Assembly: GCF_945859705.1 (NCBI RefSeq) | Contig: NC_079136.1 | Coordinates: forward strand, 54,450,094 to 54,514,093 | DNA length: 64,000 bases | Reading direction: 5' to 3' | Source of the DNA: Episyrphus balteatus | Lineage: Eukaryota; Arthropoda; Insecta; Diptera; Syrphidae | Shown: positions 12,096 to 22,620 of the stretch, piece after piece | Position numbering within the stretch: the stretch's first letter is position 1 | How the letters are laid out: each line of letters begins with the position of its first letter | Notes under the pieces: model-generated | Databases searched by the model: none | Seen by the model: only the letters and a program-made list of their open reading frames with translations | What the model was told of the DNA's origin: nothing | Position numbers and translations under genes: made by a program

Positions 12096-12538
12096 GTCTT
12101 TTACTCCCATACATTTGTTTTCCTTAAATAACCTTTTTGTTAATAATCTTTTGTTATCATTTATTTTATGAAATTTAAGCAAAAAAAATGGTTTTGTTAT
12201 AAAAAAAAAAGAGTGTGTGTACACATGTACACGCGACTGAAGTTATACTTCTCATTCAGTATATGTAAATGAATTTCATTTGATATTTTTAATTTCTATT
12301 ATTAAATTAATTAATCCACACTTCGTTTTTTTACATTTTTATCAAGTGAACAATAAATTAATTCTTTCATCCTCCTTGCGTCCATGTAGTTTTCAATTTA
12401 TTCTGTGAAATTTACACATGTTGTGCGGTTCAGAACGTACGGTATACGCTTAACGAAACTAAATGAATTGAGCATAAAATGTGCGATATGGTTATTTTAT
12501 GAGAATTGTGTGTGCTTCAGCACTAGTAGTAGCAATAT
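12096..12538. other. AT-rich spacer inside the nest
   Basis: No gene is seen. GAAGTTATACTTCT at 12240-12253 recurs inverted as AGAAGTATAACTTC at about 14533-14546, consistent with a further layer of inverted repeats around the hAT-type element. Confidence 0.5.
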
Positions 12539-12936
12539 GGAACTTGCAGAGTTGCTACAAAGCTCAAAAGTGAGCTGAGCTCAGCTCAGCTCACAGCTCA
12601 GCTCACAGCTCAGCTCAAATTTTGAGCTAGCTGACTTTTGAGCTATGTACCATAGCTCAGCTCATTTGAGCTGAGCTGAAAGTCAGCTGAGCTGATGGTT
12701 GAGCTGAGCTGTTGGGTGAGCTAAAGTAAAGTGAGCTGAGCTGAGCTGTGATGGGTGAGAGGATACATTGATTTTTATTTGGAAAGTATAATGAAATATG
12801 AAGATATTTTAAACTTTTATAAAACACCATAGCTCAAGATGTTTGGTTCTAGTTATTAATGGAATTATTTTAACACATGGATATTTTTATAAATAAAACA
12901 GATAATTTTTCGTGATCTTTCTCTTGGTTTTTTTAA

Positions 12937-13169
12937 CCCTAGAAAGATAATCATAATATACGTCTCAGAGACGTATGATTCTAAAAAAGATTTTTGGTCT
13001 TATGTTAACACTTTTTGTCATATTTATTTAACTCATTACTTAGATTATTTTAAAGAAGTGATATAATAAATGAAATCAATTTAACAAAAACCCAGAAATT
13101 TGAATTGAATTAGATAAAACAGTTCTTTACACGCCATACGTCTTACAGACGTAGATTATCTTTCTAGGG
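12937..13169. mobile_element. piggyBac-type MITE, TTAA-flanked
   Basis: The ends are CCCTAGAAAGATAATC on the left and the inverted GATTATCTTTCTAGGG on the right. The element is flanked on both sides by TTAA (12933-12936 and 13170-13173). These are the hallmark terminus and target of the piggyBac superfamily. Subterminal ACGTCTCAGAGACGT (12961-12975) and ACGTCTTACAGACGT (13139-13153) are short internal palindromes. At 233 bp it has no coding capacity. It sits inside the GAGCT hAT-type element and is therefore younger than it. Confidence 0.93.
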
Positions 13170-13233
13170 TTAATAGTAAATATATTTCTATTTTTTTAGT
13201 AAAATATTTCTTTTTTAGTCATAAAAAAATCAG

Positions 13234-14130
13234 GTACAATCCGGTTTTACGACTTTTTTCAAAATTCCGAGAAAATCGCGTTTGAAAGTTGGGGTAAATT
13301 TTTTTTTCGAAAAATCCCCGAATCTTTGAACGCTCCTGGAAGCTAAACCGCTTGAGAGCAATTTTTGGGAGTGATGCCAAATGATAGCTTGTGTCATGGG
13401 CCTACGCTTTGCACATTATCAGATTTTTAAAAAATCGCCTTCCATGTTAAACCGCCACATCATGCCTTTTTTTTCAGAATCGGGCTTAACTTTTTTTTTA
13501 CCTTTAAGTTCTATTGGTTTGAGAACGCGTGTACCTACAGGGATGGAAGTTGTACCCAAATGTAGGTTAGAGTCCCCGCTACCTTTTGGCATCAAAAAAT
13601 TTTTTTTTCATTTTTTTCAAAATTCCGAGATATAGGCGTTGGAAGGCTTTGATCTAGAGACAGGGGAGTGGTGCCATATGAAAGCTTATATTCTCAGCTA
13701 CCCGAAAGTGGTATAATCCGGTTTTTCGATTTTTTTCAAAATTCCGAGAAAATCGTGTTTGAAAGTTGGGGTAAATTTTTTTTTTCGAAAAATCCCCGAA
13801 TTTTTGAACGCTCCTGGAAGCTAAGCCGCTTGAGAGCAATTTTTGGGAGTGATGCCAAATGATAGCTTGTGTCATGGGCCTACGCTTTGCACATTGTCAG
13901 ATTTTTAAAAAATCGCTTTGCATGTTAAACCGCCACATCATGCCTATTTTTTCAGAATCGGGCTTAACTTTTTTTTTACCTTTAAGTTCTCCTGGTTTGA
14001 GAACGCGTGTACCTACAGGGATGGAAGTTGTACCCAAATGTAGGTTAGAGTCCCCGCTACCTTTTGGCATCAAAAATTTTTTTTTCATTTTTTTTTCAAA
14101 ATTCCGAGATATAGGCGTTGGAAGTTGGGG
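13234..14130. repeat. 478-bp block duplicated in tandem
   Basis: The block starting at GTACAATCCGG (13234) is repeated from GTATAATCCGG (13711). ATGATAGCTTGTGTCATGGG occurs at 13381 and 13859, 478 bp apart. The copies are nearly identical over the shared portion; the second ends near 14130 at the right GAGCT arm. Open frames at 13381-13635 and 13859-14173 are the same frame in the two copies. The amino-acid strings show no recognised domain, so I leave them unassigned. Confidence 0.9.
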
Positions 14131-14248
14131 CGCTCACTTTCAGCTCAGCTCACTTTCAGCTCAGCTCAAATGAGCTAAGCTATGGTACCTAGCTCAAATT
14201 TGAGCTGAGCTGTGAGCTGAGCTGAAATGTTAGCTTTTTGCAACCCTG

Positions 14249-14347
14249 GCAACTTGCCACACGCAACTTGCCACATACAACTTGCCACATGCAACTTGCC
14301 ACATGCAACTTGCCACATACAACTTGCCACATGCAACTTGCCACATG
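14249..14347. repeat. 14-bp minisatellite abutting the hAT-type right end
   Basis: About seven units of CAACTTGCCACATG, with variants ending ACG and ATA, start directly at the right target-duplication copy (GCAACTTG). Confidence 0.93.
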
Positions 14348-14711
14348 AAACATGTAACTTGCTACGTGTTGTGTGTTTTATGTTTGCCGTACTGTGGCGT
14401 ACTGCATTTTTAAATACTAAAGTACTGCGTACTCTAAAGGTGAAACGACAGCCCTGCTACCCAGGGTGATCGCGTCATAATCCCTTTGACATTCTTGTCA
14501 AAAAGTAAATTTTCATACCCACCCTCCCATAAGAAGTATAACTTCAAAAATAATTTTAATTTAAAAAAAAAAACAATAGGGCAACATCGGCAATTTTTAA
14601 TCTATAGACTTTAAAGTATTTTTAATTACCGACGTTTGAAAAAAAATATCATCAAAATCAGAGCTGTTCGGCCGGGTTCCCTAATAATTTGCTTTAGTTA
14701 CTTCACTAAAC

Positions 14712-15700
14712 CAATGATTGGGGTGTAGTGAAATGAAATTTATCACTTTTTCTTCAGTCAATTTTGAATCGATTTCCATAAAATAAACCAACGGATTGGA
14801 AATTAATATACATATTTATAGAAAATAACATGTTCAAGTACACATGTATGTAGCTATTATGGCTTAAAATGATGTCAAAGCAGAGAAAACAGTTGTTTTG
14901 AAATTCATGAGTTTATTTAGGTGCCTATTTTTTTTTGGTAAAAAAAACGCCTTGAATTGGTATTCAACTACAGCCGAAGCAAATTTTTTGTTTGTTTTAA
15001 AAATTTAAACATTATGAGGTCACTGTGGCGTGTGTGTAATATTTTTTATTTACAATAGGTTGACTTAAAAGACTTTGGGATATCCGAATTAAGCATACGT
15101 AGTTGACTTCTTGAATTTTATAGGTTAGGACCATATTAATGGATGCATTATATAGTTCGTAAAAAGTTTCCTTCAGTTGTAGTGTTACCAAATCATATTC
15201 CAAATCAGTATCCTTCCACTTTTGATATTTATTAATATTGAAAGAAGCTTATTTACATACATTTTGTAACAATAAAGAAGAAAAAACTCATAAATAGTTA
15301 AAAAAAAGATAAAAAATAGCATACAAACAAATTGCATAAGAGAAATACCTACCTAATCAAAAATCGATATTTTTATTCTTCCGTATTTTCACTGTATTTA
15401 ATTTTATAGTATAGTTATCCTTGCGTGATTGTCTCTCTGTGTACTGTTATTGATATCAAATTTGTCTTATGGCTAGAGGTTTAGTTATTACGCGGGTGCC
15501 AATTTAACCAACTTACGTAGGATCCTTTATTCCAAGACCAAGCGAGTTTCAGAGGCTATAGTACCTATACTTCAAACATCTTCCTCATCCACATGATTTA
15601 TATCACCCAATTGTAGGTTTATGGCTTGTTAACACAAACAAAAATACTCAATTTCTTACTAGACTTTCCAAGTATTCTATTGTTATTCGTTCCTTTCATT
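14712..15700. other. AT-rich spacer with one copy of a shared 20-mer
   Basis: GGTCACTGTGGCGTGTGTG at 15019-15037 is a copy of a motif also found at 24689, 28291 and 31661. No gene is recognised; the 63-codon minus frame at 15012-15203 has no features. Confidence 0.55.
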
Positions 15701-15702
15701 TA

Positions 15703-16648
15703 GGGTATGATGGTATAAGAGTGCGCGGTTGATAAGAGTGCGCAAGGCCATTTTCTACGGTTTGAAAGGGAATATAAGACTGAATGCACTTATTTTGGAA
15801 AGATCTAAATGAGTTTGATCTGCTGTCAAAATTTCATGCAAATGTGTTTGTAAACAGAGGTACTAGTTAAGTTTAAGTTTTTTAGCACTTTTTTTTCCAA
15901 TATTTCTTGCCAAACAAATTAAATTTTCCACTTAACAACAAAAAATAACAATAAACAAAGTATGGGACATTAAAAAGTCGACAAAAAGAAACATTTGAGG
16001 AACACGTAAGACTGGTCATAAAGTGCATTGTGAAATATATATATATTCTTCGATTACATGTCTGAGCGTGTAAGAGTGCGCACCATGATGATGTATAAGA
16101 GTGCGCGTGTTATAAGAGCAGTAAATGCTATCCAAGGCTTCAAAATAACTGGCATTTGTCCATATACCAGCAAACAGCAGCTAGAAAAAGCAATTACAAC
16201 CAAAAAGAAACCAAATAAAAGTTTTACAAAAAAACAAGCGAATGAGAGTAACTAGGAAATGTTGAAATTTTCTCAGAACCATTAATCGAAGACTAAATTG
16301 ATTGTTCCTCATGCAAGGAGTGATGGGTTGAAAAATACTCTGTTTATTTAAAGATAGGCAATTTTATTTGCTACTTTTGTGCGAACTTACACCTATGCGC
16401 AGCTGCGCACTCTTACAAACTAAGCCGCGCACTCTTACACAATAGGATGTATAAGAGTGCGCAAATTTCCTAATGTGGTAATTTGTTTATAACTTTTGAA
16501 TTAATACATTTTTGTTACCAGTTTTAAGTTTTTTTCGTTGCTTTGATTATAAACTAAAAACTATATATAAAAAAAGTAGTTAAATTCTTTTTGTTATTGT
16601 TTTATTTGGTATTTTGTCTTAAATGCGCACTCTTATACCACCTTACCC
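15703..16648. mobile_element. pogo/Tc1-mariner-like element with TA flanks
   Basis: The left end GGGTATGATGGTATAAGAG continues into TGCGC. The right end read inward is GGGTAAGGTGGTATAAGAG, also continuing into TGCGC. Both are flanked by TA (15701-15702 and 16649-16650). The word TAAGAGTGCGC recurs inside in both orientations (about 15730, 16070, 16098, 16407, 16425, 16450), as expected of subterminal transposase-binding sites. A remnant coding segment inside resembles the C-terminal part of a pogo/Tigger-type DDE transposase. At 946 bp the element is internally deleted and non-autonomous. Confidence 0.75.
16058..16255 (+). pseudogene. Remnant of a pogo/Tigger-like DDE transposase C-terminus
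   Basis: The 65-codon frame contains VNAIQGFKITGICPY (about residues 22-36), which resembles the conserved 'F..tGI.P' block at the end of pogo/Tigger/jerky-type DDE transposases. A lysine-rich tail follows. The first 20 residues come from copies of the TAAGAGTGCGC word and are not transposase. No DDE catalytic residues are present; a full-length enzyme would be about 400-600 residues. It therefore looks like the 3' coding end left after internal deletion. The match is from recognition only, so confidence is moderate. Confidence 0.45.
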
Positions 16649-16650
16649 TA

Positions 16651-19600
16651 TTTCTCCAAAGGTACTCGATGCTACAATTCTGTGAAGCAAGCCTTCGACT
16701 GCAAATTCAAAATCTACTTTTGGCTACGTTTCTAAAACAAATTTAAAAGACATTCAAATCCATCTGTCTGATATATAAGCAGTAAAACAATATAGCATTG
16801 GAAGTAACCAACTTCCGGATATTTCACATTTCTGCAAAAACTAGAATTAAAAAAAAAAAAAAAATAAAAAAAATTATTAATACTATTCACATCAAATTCT
16901 ACGAAAAATTTTGAGTACTCACTTCAAGCTTCCATTTTTCATTTCTCTTATTTAATCTTTTGCCATAAGCGGCTTACAAAAAAATGAAAGAAAAAAAAAA
17001 AACTTTTCTGAACATAACTAAACCCGTTGTTAGCTTAATCCAAAAAAAAAAAAAAAAACATAAAATGAAAATCCCCTCTTAAATATTATTGCACGCATCA
17101 GTCATCTCTTGGCAAAGGTAATAATAGAAGCACACATTTCAAACCCATCAAAAGACTTGTTATCCTGTGACAAGTAAACAAAGTACAGACTTTTGCCCTG
17201 CCAATTACATGTTTTCTTTATTTTATTTTTTTTTTTTATATTTAGTTTGTTTTGTTTCTTTAACTTTGACGAGAAACAAAAAAAGTAAAAAAAAAAAAAA
17301 AAAAACTTTTGGATACAAAAAACATGTCAAGTGTCGCCATTAATTCCACAAACTCAAACGGTTACATGAGCATCAGAAGTGAAAACACACTCACTCACAC
17401 ATACAAATTTGTTGGTAACTAACCTATACCAGAGCATATATATAAATTCCGTTTGACACATTTCCATCAAATAAAACTTTTTGGTTTCTTCTTCTTCTCC
17501 TTATATTAAGGCCGCCGCAATTCAATCCTACAAAAAGGTATTCATACACTCACTTGACACATGTTACGTTACGAGTTTGCATGTAAAAAGCAAAAAAAAA
17601 TAAAATAAACACAGAACAACTCTCCTCTCCACACACACACAAATACCGTAATGTCTAATTTGAAAGCAAACATCTTACTCAAAAGAAATAAAATAAAATA
17701 AAATAAAATAAAATAAAAAAAAATCAAATAAAACAGACGCCTTTACGAAGGACGTGCATAGAAGAACATCCTGTCTAGCAAAATTAGTCCTGTCAGAGAG
17801 AGAGAGTTCTACTATATCCATCCATGCACGGAAATTCAAAAAAGTAAATATACACAAAAATGCCGTAATGTCGATAATCAGATAACCGAAAATAATGTTT
17901 TACGCAAAATAAAATCAAACATAAACTCACACACACTGATCCTTATACTATATCCTTGTTGTCTTTTAGACAACAAAAAAAGGACCTATTTTTTGATAAC
18001 GATATTAAACACACGAAATAAAAATATACATAATACGAGTATGAAATGATAATAAAAATGGTTGGACGCCTCTCCTTATTTAGTCCTTGGGAAAAGGATG
18101 TTAAACATCCTTCTTCTCCCTTATTTTCGAAAAGATATATAAAAAAAATATCCTCATCTTGTCGATGAGGCAGAGAGAAGCTGATGTGATGTACTCGTGT
18201 ATAAAGGAATAGCAAATAGAAGATATAGGGAGTAGTAGTACCTTATTACAACGCATGAGAACATTCAGAAGGACGACTTTGTGAATTATGTGAACGCAAT
18301 TTGATGAAGAAATTACAACCAGCTTATGGTGTTGCCTTGAAGAGGAATAAAGCCTATATCCCGAAAATGTGTCAAATAAAAAAGGGCAAAGGCAGAGAAA
18401 CATTAGACGAAGCAAAAAAATAAATAACAAGATGAGAAAAACCCATGGCTTTCATGTCGCCTTCAAGGACTCATTTGGGTAGCCCATTTATTTGAGCCGT
18501 TCGTTATTTGTGAAGCTCTTCATCTCATCTTGCGAAAACATTTTCGTTTCCATATAAAACCCTTTCGCAGCCACAATCGCATCGGCAGATCTCTGCGCTA
18601 CCATCAGGATTAGTCATGGCGATAAGTAGGCTGAAGTTGAAGCATCGCAAGGACTCGTAAGACAATGATCCGTTTGAGGGATTTCGTCTTATTTTTCTAT
18701 CTCTATTTCTCTCACACTTACTCTCAAGGAGAATCTTCTGTTTGAAGTGTTATTTTGTGCGAGTGCGAGTGCGAGTGCTTGTCTTATGCCTAGGCAACCA
18801 GAACATCATCATAATTGCATCATAAAAAACTAAGAAATGAAATAAGATATACCTACGCCATCAGGAGAGGAAAGATGTTCGTTCTACCACTCAAAAGAAA
18901 ATGTAGAGTAAGTACACACACAGCGAGTGTGGCAGAAAGTGGTTGAAGGATAAACTAGGGCTTTAATGGTCGACCTTGGTTTTAATGGTACATTTTTATT
19001 GATTTCGGTTATAAACCTGACCTGATTGAAACTTTTCAATGTGACTACAAAATGCGAGTCAATTTCTTTTTTGGCTGATGGCAGGTGAGGGAGATATGAA
19101 ATCTTGAGAAATGTATTTGTGTGTGGGATATGACCGTGAACGATGAAAAAAAAAAAAAAACAGCAAATATCTATTTGAATTATCCTTGACAAAATATCGC
19201 AGTCACAAAGTTGTGTGGTATGGAACTATTTTTATTGCGGAATATAAATTGATTTTTTGCCTCTTTTGTTAGTGGATTTGCCGAAAAAAGGATATCATAT
19301 AGCGCTATTTTTGTTTTTCAAATTTTTTTCTTGGTGAGTTGGTTTCCGTGTAGTTTGGTGTATAAATTGAAAATTGTATAAATAGGATGGAAATTGAAAA
19401 GGGTTTAAATAGCCTAAGAAAATTGATTGAGGTTTACGAAGTGGATAGTTTTGAATTTTTATCGAATAATTGTCGTTCTTAAGACTTTCACGAATGGATG
19501 AATTTGGATAGATTTATATTTTACTGCATTATCTAATACAGGGGTGGAACGGATTAGCGTTGTTTTTTTTTTGGAACAATGAGAAATTAGTTACGTAATA

Positions 19601-19999
19601 AATAATTAATTATCTCTCGGTATTCTTCAGGATATCTTGACTCTTTACATTTTTGAAAATCAAAAAAAAAAAATGTTTCACAAAACTGTCAAAAACCTTG
19701 ATTTTGAAGATGTTACCCAAAAGACTAACACTAGTTGGTGTTTCAATTATTGAAGTGGTTGGATTTTATTTATTTCTATAAAGCGACTTGTTCAAATGGT
19801 TTTTTTTTTTTTAAACATTGTTATTTTTTAACTGTTAAACATTTTGTTAGGTAATGTTTGTTGGTTCTAGGCTGTTGACTTTCTATCTTATATAAGAATT
19901 TTTTCCTATATCAGTTATTGAATTTCTCCCAAGTTTTCTAAAGAGTTTTGGTTGTATATACAAATTTATCTAAAGTCGATTTGGAGATATTGGTAACGG
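16651..19999. other. AT-rich spacer with simple repeats
   Basis: Long A-runs (for example 16848-16865 and 17041-17058) and an (AAATA)n microsatellite at about 17686-17716 are present. A TATAAAA at 18553-18559 lies in a less AT-rich patch (18440-18660) but has no good initiator at the right distance. No gene is supported; minus frames at 17943-18430 and 18884-19192 lack domains. Confidence 0.55.
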
Positions 20000-20008
20000 A
20001 TTTTAGAT

Positions 20009-21298
20009 GGGTTGGGGTCGAAATTCTGTATGGGTCAAAATTCGGATTCCAAAATTCTGTATTCCAAAATTCTGTATTTTAAAATTCTGTAAATTCAAAA
20101 TTCTGTATTTTAAAATTCTGTAAATTCAAAATTCTGTATTCTAAAATTCTGTAAACACAAAATTCTGGATTTCAAAATTCTGTATTCCAAAATTCTGTAC
20201 TCCAAAATTCTGTAAATGATAAAAGAAAAATTGTTTGGATAATGAAAAAAGTGCGCACTTTTTTCATTATCAAAACAATTTTTCTTTTATCATTTACAGA
20301 ATTTTGGAGTACAGATTTTTGATATTTTCTACGCAGAACCTTGAAGCAGTTTGCGTTCGACAGTTTAAGTTAAGTGTTATGAGTTAATCATGATATAAAA
20401 TGGATTCAGAAAAATGGAAAATATTAAATTATTAAAACCTAATAAAGGAAAGGATAAATTGTGTGTCGATGGTTTTATGTTTAATAACGAAGAAAGAACA
20501 ACTTACAAAAAAAAAAAAACATGGAAAATGAAATATTTTTTTAATTAAAAATCTCGGAAAATTTTTCTGAAAATAGGGTACTTAACTCAAATTAGTCATG
20601 CACTTAATAACTCCATTTCAATTTTGTCGAAAAAAATTGAATTTTTTGAGAAAAATGAAATTCAAGCCAGCAGAACATGAAAATCTCGGAAAACTTATCG
20701 GAAAATGGAGCGCTTAATTCAAATTATTCGAACATTCAATTATTTATGTCCAATTTTTTCGAAAAAGTGGAATTTTTTGAAAAAAAAAAACCAATTTCAA
20801 GTTAGTAGAATATGAATTTGTATGGAAAATGAAAATATTTTTTTTTTAAGGAAAATCTCGGAAATTTTTTTCGAAAATTGGGTATTTGACTCAAAGCACT
20901 TAATTATTCAAGATAATTACAAAAAAAAAAGATGTTTTTGGAATTTTTGTTTGGTACCTAAATATCAATCCAAACCCGAATTTTTTACTAACAGTTTAAG
21001 GCATTTTCTGGTAATTGCTCCGCTAACTTTAAATCGAGTTAGCAGAGCATTAAGTTTTTCCAAAAGTAGGGGAGCACTTGATATAATTTCGGGTACTTGA
21101 ATTACAGAATTTTTAAAAGCAGAATAATGGATTTGCAGAATTTTGAAAACAGAATTTTGGATTTACAGAATTTTGAAATACAGAATAATAGAAAAGCAGA
21201 ATAATGGAATACAGAATTATGTTCATACAGAATTTTTTCTTCAGATACAGAATTTTGGTCATACAGAATTTTGGAATACAGAATAACGACCCGTTCCA
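20009..21298. mobile_element. Inverted-repeat element built from the word AATTCTGTA, 9-bp duplication
   Basis: The outer ends share GGGTCG followed two bases later by ATTCTGTAT in mirror orientation. The arms (20030-20220 and 21102-21290) are chains of CAAAATTCTGTATT units and their complements. A perfect 9-bp direct duplication ATTTTAGAT flanks the element (20000-20008 and 21299-21307). A 9-bp duplication with long inverted arms is typical of Mutator-like elements, but no transposase is present, so the class is inferred. The middle (20510-20920) holds three degenerate direct repeats of about 140 bp containing AAAATCTCGGAAA. Confidence 0.75.
20194..20315. repeat. 122-bp near-perfect palindrome without spacer
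   Basis: The arms meet at GTGCGCAC (20251-20258) and extend outward to TCTGTAC/GTACAGA. I see one mismatch (TTTGGATAAT against ATTATCAAAA) over 61 bp per arm. This can form a cruciform or a long RNA hairpin. It lies at the inner end of the left arm of the AATTCTGTA element. Confidence 0.95.
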
Positions 21299-22084
21299 AT
21301 TTTAGATTTTAGAAGAGCCTCTAAAATTGTTCTTGTACGGTTAAACTCAAATCTTAAACTGTTGTTTCCCGGTGGTTTTAGCAAGAAACCATAATTATAC
21401 AATGTTTTTAGTTTTTATTCCAATAACCAAAAGATTTAAACTGTTATATCAACTATAACTGTGATAAATTCATCGAATCCGGCAAAATTTATACACATAT
21501 TTGAAAAACTTAATATTTTGGTTATGAATTTCAGTAGTTGTAACGGTATTCTATGTATAGTAGGGTGTTGCTTATATTGAAAATGGCTGAATTTAAATGC
21601 GCATACCTACAGGCTCAAAAGTTTCGCAATAAATACAAAAAAATATTCACGGACGCGAATTAATTTTTAATGTTTCCATTCAAAATATCGATATAGGTAA
21701 TGTATTACAGGTAGTTTTGAAGTGGTTTACAAGTTTATAGAAAATTTTGAAAATTTGCAAATATCTTTAGCACTATAAGCAGTTAACTAAAATAATATAG
21801 CTTCATTAATTCAATGTTTTTTTTGTAAAATAGATTGTTTCTTAATTTTCTTTTAAACGGTCTTGAAAATTAATGGTTAAGCTCTCATAACCAAAGATCT
21901 CAGTCTTAATTATGACCCTTAGATTGCATACATTTTAATAAATTTAGATTCTATGAATTTAAAAATTGTTTAATTATAAAATTGTATAAGCTATATATTA
22001 AATCCTTAAACTTTTTTAAACAAACATTGATTTACATAATTAACAAAAGTTTACCTTTTTTTTTATTTTCAGGTGAGTGAAAAA

Positions 22085-22192
22085 TTTCTCTTAAAAAAAA
22101 ATAACATTTTTTAACTGATTAAGTAGGTAAGTTTGTTATTTCTCTTAAAAAAAAATAACATTTTTTAACTGATTAAGTAGGTAAGTTTGTTA
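22085..22192. repeat. Perfect 54-bp tandem duplication
   Basis: TTTCTCTTAAAAAAAAATAA through AAGTTTGTTA appears twice, at 22085-22138 and 22139-22192, without a difference that I can see. It is a recent local duplication. Confidence 0.93.
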
Positions 22193-22439
22193 TACCTACT
22201 AACTTTTACTTTTTAACAAGCAGAGCTGCATATTTTTGACAAAAATCGGTACATATTCTTATTACCGAAAACTTTTGGGGCTTTAGAAAGTTGTCTTTCT
22301 TTCACCACATACTGATTACTGCAACATTTTTACTACGGAACAACTTGTCTTGGCAAATTGTGTTTACACTCAAAAACTACGAAGCATGGGTCTTAAGTAC
22401 ATTATACATATTTAGGTAAAATTTAGAAAATAGCATTAG

Positions 22440-22620
22440 GTAGAAATTATGAATAACAGAGTAATGCGCGACAGAGCTATGCGCGTCAACGTTATGAAAA
22501 ACTAAAGTTATGAAAAAACGAAGTTATGAAACACCACGAGCTTTGAACGCCAAAGCTATGAAACGTGGATTTTGTGAAGTGGTTTTTGAGAGAAACGTTA
22601 TACGGGAGGAATGTACCAAA
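22440..22620. repeat. Degenerate word repeat (RAAGTTATGAAA)
   Basis: Variants of ACGTTATGAAA, AAAGTTATGAAA, AGAGCTATGCGCG and CAAAGCTATGAAAC are chained for about 180 bp. The style matches the other word-built elements in the window, but I cannot find ends. Confidence 0.5.

Larger units (their letters stand above)
12547..14248. mobile_element. hAT-type element built from GAGCTGAGCT words
   Basis: The left end CAGAGTTGCTACAAAGCT and the right end read inward, CAGGGTTGCAAAAAGCT, are hAT-like termini. They are followed by arms made of GAGCTGAGCT/AGCTCAGCTC words (12568-12760 and 14132-14225), which mirror each other including AGCTATGGTACCTAGCTC-like blocks. Flanking 8-mers GGAACTTG (12539-12546) and GCAACTTG (14249-14256) match at 7 of 8, fitting a hAT target duplication. 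It contains a piggyBac-type element and a duplicated 478-bp block but no recognisable transposase. Confidence 0.78.
9343..14701. mobile_element. 5.4-kb nested element with long terminal inverted repeats
   Basis: A segment at 9381-9500 recurs inverted at 14584-14680. Shared blocks include GGAACCCGGCC, ACAGCTCTGATTTTGATGA, AATACTTTAAAGT and ATTAAAAATTG. Similarity extends outward through GTAACTAAAG on both sides. A 10-bp direct repeat TTCACTAAAC sits just outside (9333-9342 and 14702-14711) and could be the target duplication, although the left terminus then has seven extra bases. Alternatively, the ends are at 9380 and 14681 with a TA duplication. The interior is a nest of other repeats and elements listed separately. 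No transposase is seen. Confidence 0.65.

Noticed and set aside
18541..18660. TATAAAA at 18553 with a 14-codon frame from ATG 18616
   Set aside because: No initiator at the expected distance and the frame is too short to support; kept only as a note.
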